From NCBI GenBank assembly GCA_013368445.1, contig JAACJO010000002.1, positions 1,364,001 to 1,428,000 of the forward strand: a DNA stretch of 64,000 bases. The letters run 5' to 3'. The stretch comes from Leucocoprinus leucothites. Lineage: Eukaryota > Basidiomycota > Agaricomycetes > Agaricales > Agaricaceae. The position numbers were made by a program, and so were the translations under genes. Below, piece after piece: positions 11,601-23,956 of the stretch. A model generated the notes under the pieces. The model had not been told where the DNA came from. It saw only the letters and a list, made by a program, of their open reading frames with translations, and searched no databases. How positions within the stretch are numbered: the stretch's first letter is position 1; every line of letters starts with the position of its first letter.

Positions 11601-13694
11601 TCCGGGAACGGAGTCCACTCTACACGGTAGTCCGTGTCAAATCAAATGCCTGGGCGGATGTAACCTTCAACACGGAAGCTGAAGCTCCCGGCTCTGACGC
11701 CGAAAAATTCGAGATTTCCGCTGACCCTCAGTCGCTCAGTGTGTGGCTGTTTCAAGTATTCCTTTTCCGTTAGAGCTTCTTCCCTGCGTTTTGCGTTTAG
11801 GGTGTCATAACGATACGTTCTGGGGTATCCATTTGGGACGTTGTGTCAATGGCTTAAGATCCGGAGGAATTACGAGTAGCATGTTAAGAGCTTTACACAA
11901 GGTCTGGTGCCATGACATCATCGATACCTGACAATCACGCTGGCAACTCCTCACGGGGCCAGAAAGCCCGTGAAAAGTGAGATGAGTGAATCAGACACCG
12001 GGATTCTGACACTTGTTTTGAGTTTATATGCTTACTAGACGTTGAGCGGTATGAAAGATCCTCTACTTTATGGTTGAAGCATGGTCTTGTCGGTGTTGTG
12101 GGCGCGTAGTAGAGCAATTTCAGGGCGGTTCATTTATTAGGAAATTGGGGATCAACTAATTAGGAAGGGGTAACTAATGAATTTGAAATTCAAAGTTTTT
12201 TTTCCTCGATTGGTATTTTTTGACTTTTTTTTTTCTTTCTTCTTTTTGTTCCGGTACTCCCTGGGTTCATTCGATCACTCTCGATCTTCCTTCTGAACCC
12301 TTCTTAATGATTCTCTTCCTGCACCTACGAGAATTCACAGGCCCTTCGTAATTTATTTGAAGGGTTTGGGAGACTGAGGGAGTTGTGGAATAGTGGCTTC
12401 CCGACGGGTGGATCGGACAATCGCGTTCTCATTTTGAAATTGTTGATCGGGGATACCGACAGTGACACTGCCGCTGGTCTGGACACTCCACCAAACATGG
12501 GTACCGGGTGACGGAGGTACATGTTCATATGCCCGTTCATGAACAACAGCACCCTCTACTATATGATCTATGACACATATCCGAACGAGCGATACCTCAA
12601 GGCATGAAATGCTCGACAACTTAAGGCCACCCATTACATTGGAGAACACTAGGAATGCGCACTTCGACCAATAGATCCCGGCCACTTATTTATGCGTAGA
12701 AGTCTTGGCGCTTCGGGTAAACAGGACGGCAAGAGAAGGAGGGAGGTGAGGATGGATGGAATCCTGGGATTTCCACTGCACCGTGGGTCGATTTTATATC
12801 TGGAACAGCTCAAATGCTTCTTCATAGCCCCTACCGGACTATGTGGTTCCGGACATGCGACAGTAGCTTGGTCGTCTAGCACTACTAGTCAGGTTACTAG
12901 TAACGCCTTTTCCAAGACAGAGGTGTTGTCTTGGAAGTCTTTTAATGTCATATTTCATCGACTCAGTTGATTTATCCCCTGTAGCTTGAGCTGACTGAGG
13001 TTTTCGGTGCTGGTTGTAGAGGGGAAAAATCCGAGCAAAGCCACAGACGCTCACCGCTCGTGGAGTTAATAGGACCACAGAACCTGACATCGTGCATATT
13101 TAACTCCATTAAAATGCGCTCAATATAGCCTGTAAGTGATGTAATCCCACAAGCTTTGAAGTCTGAAGCTAGGGGTGATACTAGTGGCCTCACATTTAAA
13201 TATATCGTGATCGAATGGCAGACATGAGATATGGAAGGTCGGATTCAAGTTTGAACGCTGAGTTCTCATCATCGTGGCGTCTTTGTCCTCGGCTGTAGCC
13301 GTCTTACGATGTAGTCCTTCGTCCGGGGTATATCCGTGTCAGTTTTGAAACCCCTGTGGAAGAAGTGGTAGGAAAGAAAGGCTTTTCGGCGTATAACGGC
13401 ATGAAATAACAGAAGACATCTCTAACAGCCACGTGCAGTGCTTAGTGCACCAAGGACTCAGACAAAAGTCAGGGATAAATGTCGTTTGTGAACATGGTCC
13501 AACAATGTTTCAAGCTAGAAGGTGGCGACAGAAGCGCTGGTCACCCAAGCACGCAAGACGCACGACACAGTTTTCCTTTCTGACAGAAATTCGAAGAATC
13601 GGCTGGGTCATGTTCTCAAGATCCATCAAACACGAGGAAGCAGCGTCCTACTTCTACAAACTTAAAAGTCAACTGAGAAATTGAAATCAAACAA
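8690..13694. other. Gene-poor 5 kb stretch
   Basis: This is the longest stretch without a supported gene. Frames above 60 codons exist on both strands but overlap one another and show no domain motifs, consistent splice sites or transposase signatures. The first few hundred bases presumably carry the promoter of the Reg1-like gene. A T-rich run lies at about 12196-12245. One segment near 11.4-11.8 kb looks exon-like and is listed separately. No terminal repeats or target-site duplications were recognised by eye, though a degenerate transposon cannot be excluded. Confidence 0.5.
11405..11772 (+). other. Exon-like orphan fragment
   Basis: Two adjoining frames on this strand look protein-like. 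The first includes GMIYALDKIRDEVLQRD. The second includes AEAERILFRERSPLYTVVR and continues into an acidic segment with KFEISADPQSLSVWL. Between them lies an intron-like interval with a GC-type donor (AAG/GCAAGT) near 11518 and an acceptor (CCTAG) at about 11579. A stop codon sits in the first frame just before that donor, and no start or end could be assigned. It may be a gene relic or a short gene with different joins. I do not recognise the family. Confidence 0.25.
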
Positions 13695-15579
13695 TCAAAG
13701 CTGGAACGAGCTGACGGTTTCCGATCGGACAACCGTCCCAGAGTTCGTGAGAGCCTTCCTATGTTTCGCTCTACCCAACAGTGGCCCATTGTCTTCATTT
13801 GTCCTATACCATGACCAGTCCGCTGTGTGATCTAACTCTGTCTGCGAATGTCCGTTTCCGAGGTAGGCAAACCTATTGCCAATGTAAGTAAAGTTCCAAT
13901 CCTCGTATCTTGGCTCTGCGAAAGCCTCGAGGTGGTGTAGTGAACTGCCCGGCCAGAGGGACCTTACGGGGCCGTCGACCTTGTGGCTCTTGTACCAGGA
14001 TCGGCATTCAAGAGACCAAACCATGTTTTTCATGAACTCGTTCTTATGGTCCATGAACTCTTGGACGGCGTCTGCCCTAGGAGCAATGCTATGAATGTTT
14101 TCGGTTTGCCAACGATTGATGAGTTTGAGTGCATAGTCGGCTTGAGCCTCTGTACGAAGTAATGGTTAGCAAATCGTCGTATTAGCCAAATCGGAAGAGC
14201 ACCGTACCCATTCCCACTAGAACGGGACCATTGCCTACAGTGCTGGTAGGCCCCATGAAGGTAAAGTAGTTTGGAAAGTCAGGGGTAGCAATGCCGAAAT
14301 AAGTCTGTGGTTCGTCTTGCCATGCGTCCGAAAGCAATCGACCATTCAGACCGACGATGGGGAAGTAAGGAATGTATGAGGTATCAAACCCCGTGGCGCA
14401 GACGATAATATCGACGGGATATTCTTTTCCCTCCTCGCTCACGCAGCCCTTAGGGGTAACAGACTTCACACCGCTGGTTACGACCTCTGTCTTCTCATGG
14501 ACGAGTGCCTCAAGGTATCCGACTCCAGGGGTGATTCTTCGGCAACCGAGACTCCACGAAGGCACAATTTTGTCTTCAAGCACAGACCCTTTGACAATGG
14601 CTTTCATAGCCTCTCCTACGTTCTGGGAGACAGCCTTTTGGACAGTGGAGTCTTTGAAAAACATAGGGAAGAGTGAGGTGAGAGCATCATCAAGTTCTTT
14701 GCGATGTCGAGTGAGTTTTTCGGGATTTGTGTTGAATTCTTTTATTTCATCGTCGGAATAAGAGCGTTGCTGTAGAGCTTGAGTCGGGAAGATCCACGTT
14801 GGGGTGCGATTAAATGAAGTGATCTTCTTGACCTTTGGGAGAATTGCAGGAATGAGTTGGAGGGCCGATGAGCTATTCAATGTTAGGAAGCTGAATGTGA
14901 TCGAAGCGACGAGCTTCTTACCCCGTTCCGAGAATTGCAACATGCTTATCTGGAAGTTCGAGGTCCTTATCCCAACGGGCTGTGTGGAGGACTTTGCCTT
15001 CAAATGAATCAAGTCCAGGAATGTCGGGCCACTTCCAATGGTTGAGGAAGCCGGTGGCATTCAACAAGAAGTGGCCGTAATCTCGAGTGACGGTCCCGCT
15101 GGTTCCATCGGTGATCTCAACATCCCAGTGCCCTTTGTCGTTATTCCACTCTGCCCGGGAAACACGTTTGTTGAATTTGCAGTACTTTCGGAGGTCGTAT
15201 TTATCGCAAAATCCGTTTAAGTATTGGAGGATTTCGTCAGTTCCAGCATAAACGGAGGACCAGTTTGGGTTTGGCTCGAAAGACCAGGTATATACGTGTG
15301 CGGTAATATCGCACGCACATCTATCTTCAATGTTAGATTGGTGCGGGGTGTATTGGCAGATGCGCACCCTGGATATTTATTTTCGAACCAAGTTCCACCA
15401 ATGTCCGCATTTTTCTCGTATATAGTCAGCTCGAAGTTTTCGAATGAGCGCTGCAGCTTATAGGCGAGCATAAGGCCAGAGGCACCGGCTCCGATACAAA
15501 CGACCTTCAGATGCCTTTGATTGTGAATTGGTTTTCCTCGCCAATGGTTGGGAGAGTTATGAGAGTTTCCATCGGGCAT
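13695..15579 (-). CDS. Baeyer-Villiger-type flavin monooxygenase
   Basis: Four exons read downward: 15368-15579, 14922-15320, 14208-14872 and 13695-14149 (introns 47, 49 and 58 nt), giving 576 residues. The FAD-binding Rossmann motif GAGASG is at 30-35, followed by the IGGTWFENKYPG segment typical of class B monooxygenases. The Baeyer-Villiger fingerprint FxGxxxHxxxW[P/D] is complete (F177, G179, H183, W187, D188). The NADP-binding GTGSSA is at 202-207 and ATGFD comes later. The family uses NADPH and O2 to insert oxygen next to a ketone or to oxidise N or S atoms; the substrate here is unknown. The length suits a single-domain enzyme. Both nucleotide-binding motifs and the fingerprint are intact, so it is probably active. 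Its neighbours give no clear pathway. Confidence 0.9.
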
Positions 15580-15639
15580 GTCTGAGTAGCAACTTCAGAG
15601 TAATTTTCCTAGCCAAAGAGAGAGCCTGGAGTCCATTTT

Positions 15640-16550
15640 AAGTTGTTTCAGTAGCCTCCCAGGTCAGGGGCATCGAATAGAGGGTATTGGCATATCGTAC
15701 GCATGGAGTCACATCCACTGTGGTGGTATTTAGTTGAGCCCCAAGGGGTAAGAATACCTGTCTTCGAGAGATTAACTGTTTGAAATGAATGTTAAAATTC
15801 CATTCAATGAGGGAGAATACACCGAGACCAATCAGCATGGCACCAGCATACTATAGAAGAGAAACAGAAGCAAGGGTGAGGGACAGATCAGGGCGGGGCT
15901 TCACCGTCTCAATAATAACGCGTTTCTCCTCGGGCTTGAATTCTCTTGAACTTCAGGGAAGTATGCGTGCACATGGCAACCGAGTTCGTAATCAAAAACT
16001 ACCATGTTCCTGATAGATAAATTTGCGCATGCATCTCCTTGCATTAAAGTGGTTTACATGGTTCCATAAGGCTATCAAGAAGCCAGCAGTAGGTCAGACC
16101 AAATGCTTTAAGGCGTAAGTGTGATACGTAATTTTGGGAGCCCCATCAGAAATCCGGGTCGTGAAAAGCAGTTTCATAAAGAGACTTCAGAAAACGCGAT
16201 CTTCATGGAGGCGACGCAGGTTGCAATACCTTTTGCCGATGAGCGTGGATTTGAAGGGTGAAGAGTATCTGGGAGTGGGATACAAGCACTTGAGAATTGA
16301 CCTCGTTCGGTCTCCTGTCCTCTTGCGGCTGACCCTCATTGAGATGAGGCAGTCATAGCACCTAGGTAGCGAAGAAGCAATCCTGACTTGCGCGCACACA
16401 GGCAGATACATGGCTCCAGTGTATCGTTGACCCCTGAAGCTCTTGACATTGACAAACTCACGGAAAGATTTCAAGGTGAGGCTGAACATGGAATACGATG
16501 AAACATGGTTGAACGTTGAACGTTGTGGGTCTTCTATAATGGGTGCCACA
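15640..16550 (-). other. Probable small multi-exon gene, structure unresolved
   Basis: Several segments on the minus strand join well across short introns. One series runs through PKITLWNHVNHFNARRC and KFIYQEH, then (intron starting GTAGTT, ending AAGAG) EFKPEEKRVIIET, then (intron ending CTATAG) a hydrophobic segment YAGAMLIGLGVFSLIEWN. The last looks like a membrane span. Upstream exons and the start codon could not be fixed: candidate frames contain stops unless further introns are assumed. The 3' end probably lies near 15640. I do not recognise the protein. It could be a small membrane protein or a decayed gene. Confidence 0.35.
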
Positions 16551-16712
16551 AGAGGATTTATTTTCTGGGTTGGTCAGTGGTCTGAGGTCTCAACTGACAT
16601 CACGCGCCATTTCACGACCACGTGACCTTACACGCGCTTAGTGCTCGGAGGTCGTGTTTGGGAGCCAGGAATCAACAAGTCAACGTCGTCGGCCTAGTCG
16701 ATATCTGTCACA

Positions 16713-19700
16713 ATGGCGGCAATGCTTGAAACGCCTTCTCGGATATGGCGGCGTATCGAGGCAGGGCATGAGCAAGACATGCCCTCTCTTCCATCTGTGC
16801 CCGCGCTGGAAGATTCCGACGCAGAACCATTAACAAGCAGGGTGCTGCCTCAAGAAAGCGATGAGAATACAGATGAAGACGAAAACCTGGGGAGCATTTC
16901 GTCCCCACCGCACTCCACCCCCGCTGCCTCTCAGTATACCATTCGGCCATTCGGTAGTGCTAATACTACTGCCCATTTGGCAAACTCGTTAGCATCCCGC
17001 AAGTCATTCGGAACTTCTCGAAGTTTTGGATCACGAAATAGCAAGCTCGACAGTTTCAACATCAGCAAAGTACCTTCCCTTACACGTATTAATGCAGCGG
17101 CGGGCAATGCCCACGATTCTGTCTCTGATCATGATGTCCAAGAGGAGAGCAAGTCGAGCGTCCCTGATGTCTATCTGCCCCCACCAGATGACGACGAATT
17201 TGAAGGGGAAGGTCTCTCAATTGCGGACGCGCTGCAGTCTGTCAGTCGCTCAGGTTCTCCAGCTCCTTTTGCCGTTGATGCCTTCGAGGAAGATGAATCT
17301 CTAGAGAAGCCCCATGATCATTCTCGCAGTCTCAAATCTGAGCCCAAGGTATTCCCTATCTCATCAAAAGCTGCTGGCCTCTGAATTTCTCGATCTTTCT
17401 ATATAGCATTCTCCATTTGATAGATTTCAGAATGTTGCCCTCCGCCGGGCGAATAACCGAGCGCGCACACCATCACTTACACATACTGTCTCCTCGCAAA
17501 CAACATCTCCCACAAATTCAACCCCACCTCAAAGCCATCGCTCGCCATTTCTTGCTCGACTTCATGCTGCCTCTCCATCACTAGCTGCGCGCGTACCACT
17601 TCCGCGTTCCAGGACTTCATCTCCAGCTATGAGAGATGGATCCCCTGTCGATACGAGCGGCGCTTCCGAGTCAAATTCAGTCAACTTGCCAAGCACCGCT
17701 TCTATGGACATCACTGATGTTCATAGTTCTTCTCCTGTGCGATCCGTCCGAGGGGAAGACATTAGTGTGGATGATCAAGCCTTGCCTGAAGAGAGTGGAC
17801 TCCCTAGTCAAGATTATGATGCTCTCTCTGCGGAAGAGGTTGAACCAACTTTTTCCTCTGATGATGCACCTACACCCCATTCAAGCAGGTCCAATGGGAG
17901 AGGACAGCACTCTTCGCCAGGGTCTATGGCCTTCACCCCCACACCCGCGTTTCCTCGTCCCCGTGCTCGTTTCAACCTCCCTTCTCCACCAAAAGATGAG
18001 ATACCGAGCACCCCCGCTCAGAATCAACTCGAAACAGACGAAACACCTCTCGATAATATTATGACACCCCATACTCGTCGACGTTCCTTCCTCTTGTCAG
18101 TTATAAACTCAACAGCTCGCCCTCGCTTGAAGATGGGAACACCTCATCCTCGTAACCATCTCATCACGCCTAGTATGGCCAGTATCGCGGAGTCAACCCC
18201 CGGTCCATCGAATGAGCCTATTGAGGGCACTAGTCTACGAACTGTGCTTGCTGGCGTTACTCCTCGACCACCAATGGCTGGACGACGCAGGATGTCACAC
18301 CCATTGGCACAGGCATATGTTCCCTCTCCTGCAGCCTCCGACACCGAATCTATTGTGGGATATGAAAACGATCGCATGTCAATGATCTCAACAACATCGT
18401 CCCAAGACTTGACAAGCCACCCTCGTGCCAACGCTTCCTTTGATCCTGCCATGGGATTTGGCGGGGGAGCCGCTGGACACGGTGTTGGACGGTTCAATGC
18501 TGGAAAGCTCAACAACTATCTGCATACTCTTAACCGCCGACTACAAGAGGAGAACGAGCAACTCATCGACCGCATTAGGATGTTGGAGGAAGAGAAACAC
18601 CTGCATGCGTCGCCTGTTGCATCTGAGCCGAGTCGCCGGTCGAGTCTTAGTAGTACTGGTAATCGCCGACTTAGTGCGGGAACGGCGTTAAATAATGTCG
18701 AGGAAGACCCGGCAGCAGAGCGATGGTTAGAGGAAAAAGCGGAGCTGGAAGAGATGATCGAATCGTTCAAGGATGAAGTTGCGAAGTACATGGCTGAGAA
18801 GGAGGACGCAGAAGGTGCCCTCGAGAATGAAAAGAGGGAGCGTGAGAGGGATAAGGAGCGATGGAAAGAGAGGATGGCTGAAGTGGAAGCTGGGGTATCG
18901 GAGCTTGTGGGGGAGCTAGAGAAGAAGGTGGAAGTGGCCGAGAAAAGAGCCCGTGAGGTTTCCTCGAAATCAGACGATCGGGTCGAAGAACTCAATCGTC
19001 AGATCGACAATTTACATGCGGGGGTCGATGCTGCAAATGATCGTGCCGAGAAGGCTGAGCGAGCGCTAGAAAATGGGCAAGATCTCGGAGGGGCACTCAA
19101 CGAGGCGAATGAACGGCTAGTGCAAGTGACGACGGAGTTGAGGAATGCCAATGCTCACATCCAAGGGCTGGAAAAGGAGATGGCAGAGGCTGATTCACAT
19201 ATCGACGAACTAGAGACGCTACACAAGAAGGATCAAGAGCTTATCTCAACCCTTGAGAAAGACATCGACGCGGCGACTGAGCAGCTTGAAAGAGAAAAGG
19301 CGAAGGCACGCGAACTGGAGGACCACATACAAGGCTCCGGTGGCGAACTCCAGGAAGCGAAAGCATACATTGATGAGCTTGAGGAGAACACCGAAGCTGC
19401 CGCTGAGCGTTTGGAGGTTCTGGAAGCTGAGATCGTGGAAGCACGTAACATGATCAAGAAATTCGAAGCCGGCGAGTTGGAGAGTGACCAAGAGCTCGTG
19501 CACGTCGAGAAAGAGTTAGCCAAGGCACAAGAAGTCAACGCTCAAATGGAAGCAGCCTTGGAAGGCGCCGAGAAAAAGATGGCTGAGGATGGTGAGGCCA
19601 TTCTCAGCTTGAAATCCCAACTTGCGTCCCTCGAACGTGAGAAGGAACGAGTATTGGTCAATGCTTCTCAGAATGTATCCCGAAGTACAGAGCCCACAGG

Positions 19701-22202
19701 TCCCTCTGAGGAAGACCTCGAGGCTCTTGAAATGGAGCTGGATGACGCAAACAAGGAGATTGCACGTTTGAATGCCTTGCTAGTGCAATCACCCGCTCGT
19801 CGGGCGATGGAGAAAGTGAAGGATGCAAGGATAGAGATGTTGGAGAAGGAGAGAGAGGAACTGATGGAGAGGAACAAAATGTTAAGGATGACGATGAATG
19901 ACATGACTACGCCACAAAAAGCCGTCAACTCGAGTGGTATCTCACCTATTCATAGGCACGTTCTGTCACTAGCCCTTCATACCCCTCGCACACCCGGTCC
20001 GCCATTACGAGATGTAAGTTTACTGAGTAAACCACAAAGCTCTATCGCTCACGTTTCACTAGCTTTCGTGGCTCAACAGCACAATGAATGATCCCTCTGT
20101 TTCTCCTCTCATTGCAGAAATCAGTCGTCTCCAGAAGGAGCTTGACCGTGCTAATGAGAGTATTGACGACAAGATCGACAAACTCGAGGACGCCGGCCTA
20201 GGAGTTGTCGGCCTTACTCAGAAACTGGAAGATGCCCGTGGTCAAATCACCTCCCTCGAAGATGAGATTGCGAGATTAAAGAGGACTGAAGAAAGGAGAA
20301 ACAGGCGCTTGGAGCGTATGAGATGTGGGAGATGCAGGATGAAGGTTGATGCTCGCCACGTTCTGCGGGAGGACGACAGGTAACGACTAAGTCATCTGAC
20401 GACTTGGTTACATTCCTGATGAAATTGTTTTTAGTTTCTTGGACAACTCAAGACTGTCATTGGAACCGTCAGTTTCTCAGATAACAACAACAGAAGACCT
20501 TCGTCAAGACCTACAGACTGTGAACGAGGAGCTCGCCGACCTCAAGCAGAAATGGAGGGAAGAGAAGAAACAGCTTGTTACTGAAAACGCTGTGCTTCAA
20601 GATGCAGCGAATCGACTGAATGCCCAGGTAAAAGAGGAAGCAAGGCGTTTGGCGGAGACCGAGAGGAAGGGCGAGAAAAAGCGGTTGACGGTCGAGAATG
20701 TGAGTACATGCACTATGAACAAGATCACGAATGCTGACGACACGCAGGAACTTGAGAATGCTCGCAATACCATTCAGGAATTGGAAGGAGAACTAAAATC
20801 AGAGCGTTCCCGTCTGAGGAATCTGGATGCACAGCAGAGTCGCACGCACAGGGACAAGAATGACCTGCTGAACCAACTAAAGAGGACTGAATCGGTAAGT
20901 TCTACACCTCATTCTATATTTTATCTGCAGCTCAAGAAACGGCTACAGGACATGGATGACGTCAGACAGCAACTCCAGAAATTCAAGCAGGAGAACAACG
21001 AGCTTGAGAAGGAGCTTCGAGAGAACGCTACAGCGGAACAGAAGGCTAGATTGCTTGAGAAGAGGGTTGCAGAGAATCAGAGGACCATTGAAGGTCTTCG
21101 ACAAGAGCGATCGTCCCTTTCCGCTGACTTTAAAGATCTTCAACGACGGTATGCTGATGCCTCAGAGGTAAGCTATTCTAAAACCTTCACTGGTAGTTGG
21201 CGCTAAGGCAAACCATGTAGCGTGCAGACCGGTTGCGGAAAGAGTATGCCTCGTCATCTAACTCTCATGAGAAACGCCGCAACGAGCTTGATATCCACCT
21301 TCTCGAGATCGAAGACCTCAAGCGGGCTTTACAAAAGCAGAGCACAAAGGTTCAACAAGCGGAGGAAGAGAAAAAGAGGGTCATCGCCGAGAGGCACGAC
21401 GTCTCCGAGACAATCGCCGCACTTGAAGCCGACCTCAGACGTGTGAGGCGAAATGCCGAGACATTCGGTCGCGACCTGAGAACGCTGAGGGCAGAGAAGG
21501 AGAGAGCAGAGGCGAAATACAAAGACGAGATTGCACGGTTGGAAAGAAACAAGAAACAGTCACAAGCGCAGCTGAAATTGCTGACGGACGAACTTGACCA
21601 GCAAAAGCAGCAGATCGCTGACGTGGAGGATGAAATGAGAAATCACATATGTGCTGCGTAGGCTTTATGATACTGCTTCTCGAATTGCAAACTAACAAAG
21701 AGACAGGGACGACCGCCAGGTGTCAGCCCTCAAGCTGCAGCACAATAAGGAATGCAAAGGCTTGCTTGTGCAGATACGATACCTCAAAGCGAAGTTTACG
21801 AGGGAAGCTCTTTTCCGAGATCATCTGGGTTATCAGAAGCAGTACCTGCTTGAGATACTAGCACAATTCGAGCGAGGGTAAGCAAATCCTATATCACTTG
21901 TTCAGAATTGCTGACGACATATCAAAGCGAGCGAAAAATACTCGTGGCAATTGCTCGGATTGGCTACCCTGTAGCACCTTCACGACCAAAGAAAGTCAAC
22001 AAGTTCAGAGCAGCTGGGATTATGATCATGTTCTTCTCACGAGTGCGGTACGTAGCACTGTTCTGAATTGTTGGGAAGTTAATTCATATTCCCTATTAGG
22101 CGAGCGAGTGCGGCATGGCAAAGACACAGCGCCCTCAAACAAGAAGTAGTCACTGCATTGGACAAGATGCATCGTCGTCGTGCTATCGCTGCTGCTTCGT
22201 GA
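16713..22202 (+). CDS. PACT-domain spindle pole protein (Pcp1/Spc110-like)
   Basis: Ten exons give 1671 residues: 16713-17348, 17431-20013, 20063-20379, 20435-20699, 20748-20894, 20931-21167, 21221-21657, 21707-21877, 21928-22047 and 22100-22202. The first 500 residues are Ser/Pro-rich and disordered. Near 565-600 a segment with KLNNYLHTLNRRL opens the coiled coil and may correspond to the gamma-tubulin-recruiting CM1 region. Over 900 residues of heptad-rich coiled coil follow. The C terminus (about 1541-1625) contains IRYLKAKFTREALFRDHLG and YQKQYLLEIL, the hallmark of the PACT calmodulin-binding, centrosome-targeting domain. Known relatives anchor gamma-tubulin complexes to the inner plaque of the spindle pole body. 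The small C-terminal exons splice cleanly in frame, which supports an intact gene. The gene is convergent with cardiolipin synthase, 294 bp away. Confidence 0.9.
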
Positions 22203-22496
22203 AAACTCGGGTTTCATTGTATATTTTCAAATTTGCATTCCTGGCTAATTGTTGCTGTACATTTTCCTCTGCATCTGCACATTCCGCGTTGTTAGACTTG
22301 TATTATGTTGTAAAATTAATCAATTGTAGTCTTCCGATTAATATAACAGCATCTTGTAGACTTCAAGCCTCCAGCCCCTTGAGAAAAAAAAAGGTCTTCG
22401 GGACCGTATAACACTTTCCTGTGCGGGTGTACTGTAGCCTGACTCGGAAATCTGATTATTGAGTGATGCCGGCCCTCAGGCCCTCGGGTGCTGTTG

Positions 22497-23604
22497 TCAT
22501 GGTTTGAGCTTGCGCCTTTCCGACAGTATACGAACCGCGTTCTTTGAAAAAATGTAGGAGAGGCCACTCCAGATGGTCGTTGTCGCAACAGTCAACCTAT
22601 GACAGATGTAGGTAGAACAGTAAGTCGAAGGTTAGGTGACGTACTGCAGGCCCTGGAGTGCAGTCCCGAGGTCAAACGGCAGAATTGGATGAACTGTTGT
22701 GACCCCCATGAGGAGTAACTGCAACGCAGTATTGACCTTTATATGGATTATCAGGAATGTGGTCGTCTGGGGCGGGTCGAGGACAAACCTTGCTAATAAA
22801 AGTTGGATGGACTTCAGCGGAGGGTATTGAAAAGTCCCAATATCGCGCAAAGGTTTTCTGAGAGCATCATTGAACAAGCGTCAAAGAGAAAGCTTAAATT
22901 GGAAACGCACGGGATGAGGCAGAGAGGTATAGCGGATATAAAAAGCGGATAGGCTCAACAATACATCTCGGCCAATAATGATGACCGCAAGGGGCACTGT
23001 GCAAGAAGATGAGGGAAGAAAAGAAGAGTTCAAGTTCGCAACGCACTAGGTAATAGATTCTGTACCGCCAAAGTGACCGTCAATGTTGTCATAAGGATTT
23101 TGTCTGCCGCAGGATCCAAGATTGTGCCGAGGACCGAGCTCATCTTGAATCTCCGCGCTAGGAACCCATCAACCTATATGAGCAAGTGCATTCAAGGTAA
23201 GGTGCCAATAGGCGTTTATTAAGGAAGCAGAGGATACGAACTAGATCTGTTAAGCCCGCGTAGACGAGCAGGCCAGTTGCAAGGTAGAAGTTGTCATTCA
23301 GAACCGACCAGCTGAGGACTGGGCACGCAAGTATTCGCGAGGTAGTCAGTAGGTTTGGTATTGTGTAGATGTTTTCTCGAATTGTAAGCTTTTGTGGCTT
23401 CTGGGAAGGTGGTTGGTCTTCTGTGTTACATCGTCGAAGAGTTGTCGAAAGAGGCCGAGAAAAGAGGGGTGTAACTGGTCGTAGGAAGGGCAGAGAGAAG
23501 GGTCGATGGTATTTCGGATGGTATAGACGTGTTAATAGTTGTGACGGGGTTTTCAAAGCTTTTTGGGGGAGGCCGAGACGGAAGCAAATGGTTGTCCTCA
23601 GCAT
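22497..23604 (-). CDS. CRD1: Cardiolipin synthase (CDP-alcohol type)
   Basis: Six exons read downward: 23242-23604, 23047-23173, 22911-22996, 22789-22857, 22645-22736 and 22497-22596, giving 278 residues. The complete CDP-alcohol phosphotransferase motif D-x2-DG-x2-AR-x8-G-x3-D-x3-D is present, with D120, D123, G124, A127, R128, G137, D141 and D145, split by the first intron. The Arg/Ser-rich N terminus looks like a mitochondrial targeting sequence, and hydrophobic segments follow. The family joins phosphatidylglycerol and CDP-diacylglycerol to make cardiolipin on the matrix side of the inner membrane. Segments such as RYWDFSIPSAEVHPT match fungal and animal cardiolipin synthases better than phosphatidylglycerophosphate synthase. 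Confidence 0.93.
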
Positions 23605-23956
23605 TCTGAGTAGCAGAATCGTAGGGGAAGGGTCGCATCCATTTCAGGACACGACCTAACGAATGGCATTGATGCCGACGTCACGCGCGTCCGTCCCAGC
23701 TAGAGCATTGAACAACTTGCACCGGCAAAAATAGGCACCAAGAGAGCCTTATCGTATCAGATCTAGTAACGAAAATCTCGCAAGTCTCTGTCGTGTCAGG
23801 GTATAGTTGTATGTTAAACTTGAAGACAAACTTCTCAACCGAAACCTCAGAACACTGAATATAACAAGAAATCTTCCAGCAACCATTATCCTGGTGTTTC
23901 GTTCAGGCATATTCCAAATGATATATACAAGTGGTTTCATCCATCCATGCTTAGGT

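Noticed and set aside
12190..12250. T-rich run as a possible retroelement poly-A tail
   Set aside because: No reverse transcriptase or other element sequence was found on either side, and no flanking duplication is visible.
18516..18995. 159-codon Ser-rich frame on the minus strand
   Set aside because: Antisense of the coiled coil of the spindle pole protein; same composition artefact.
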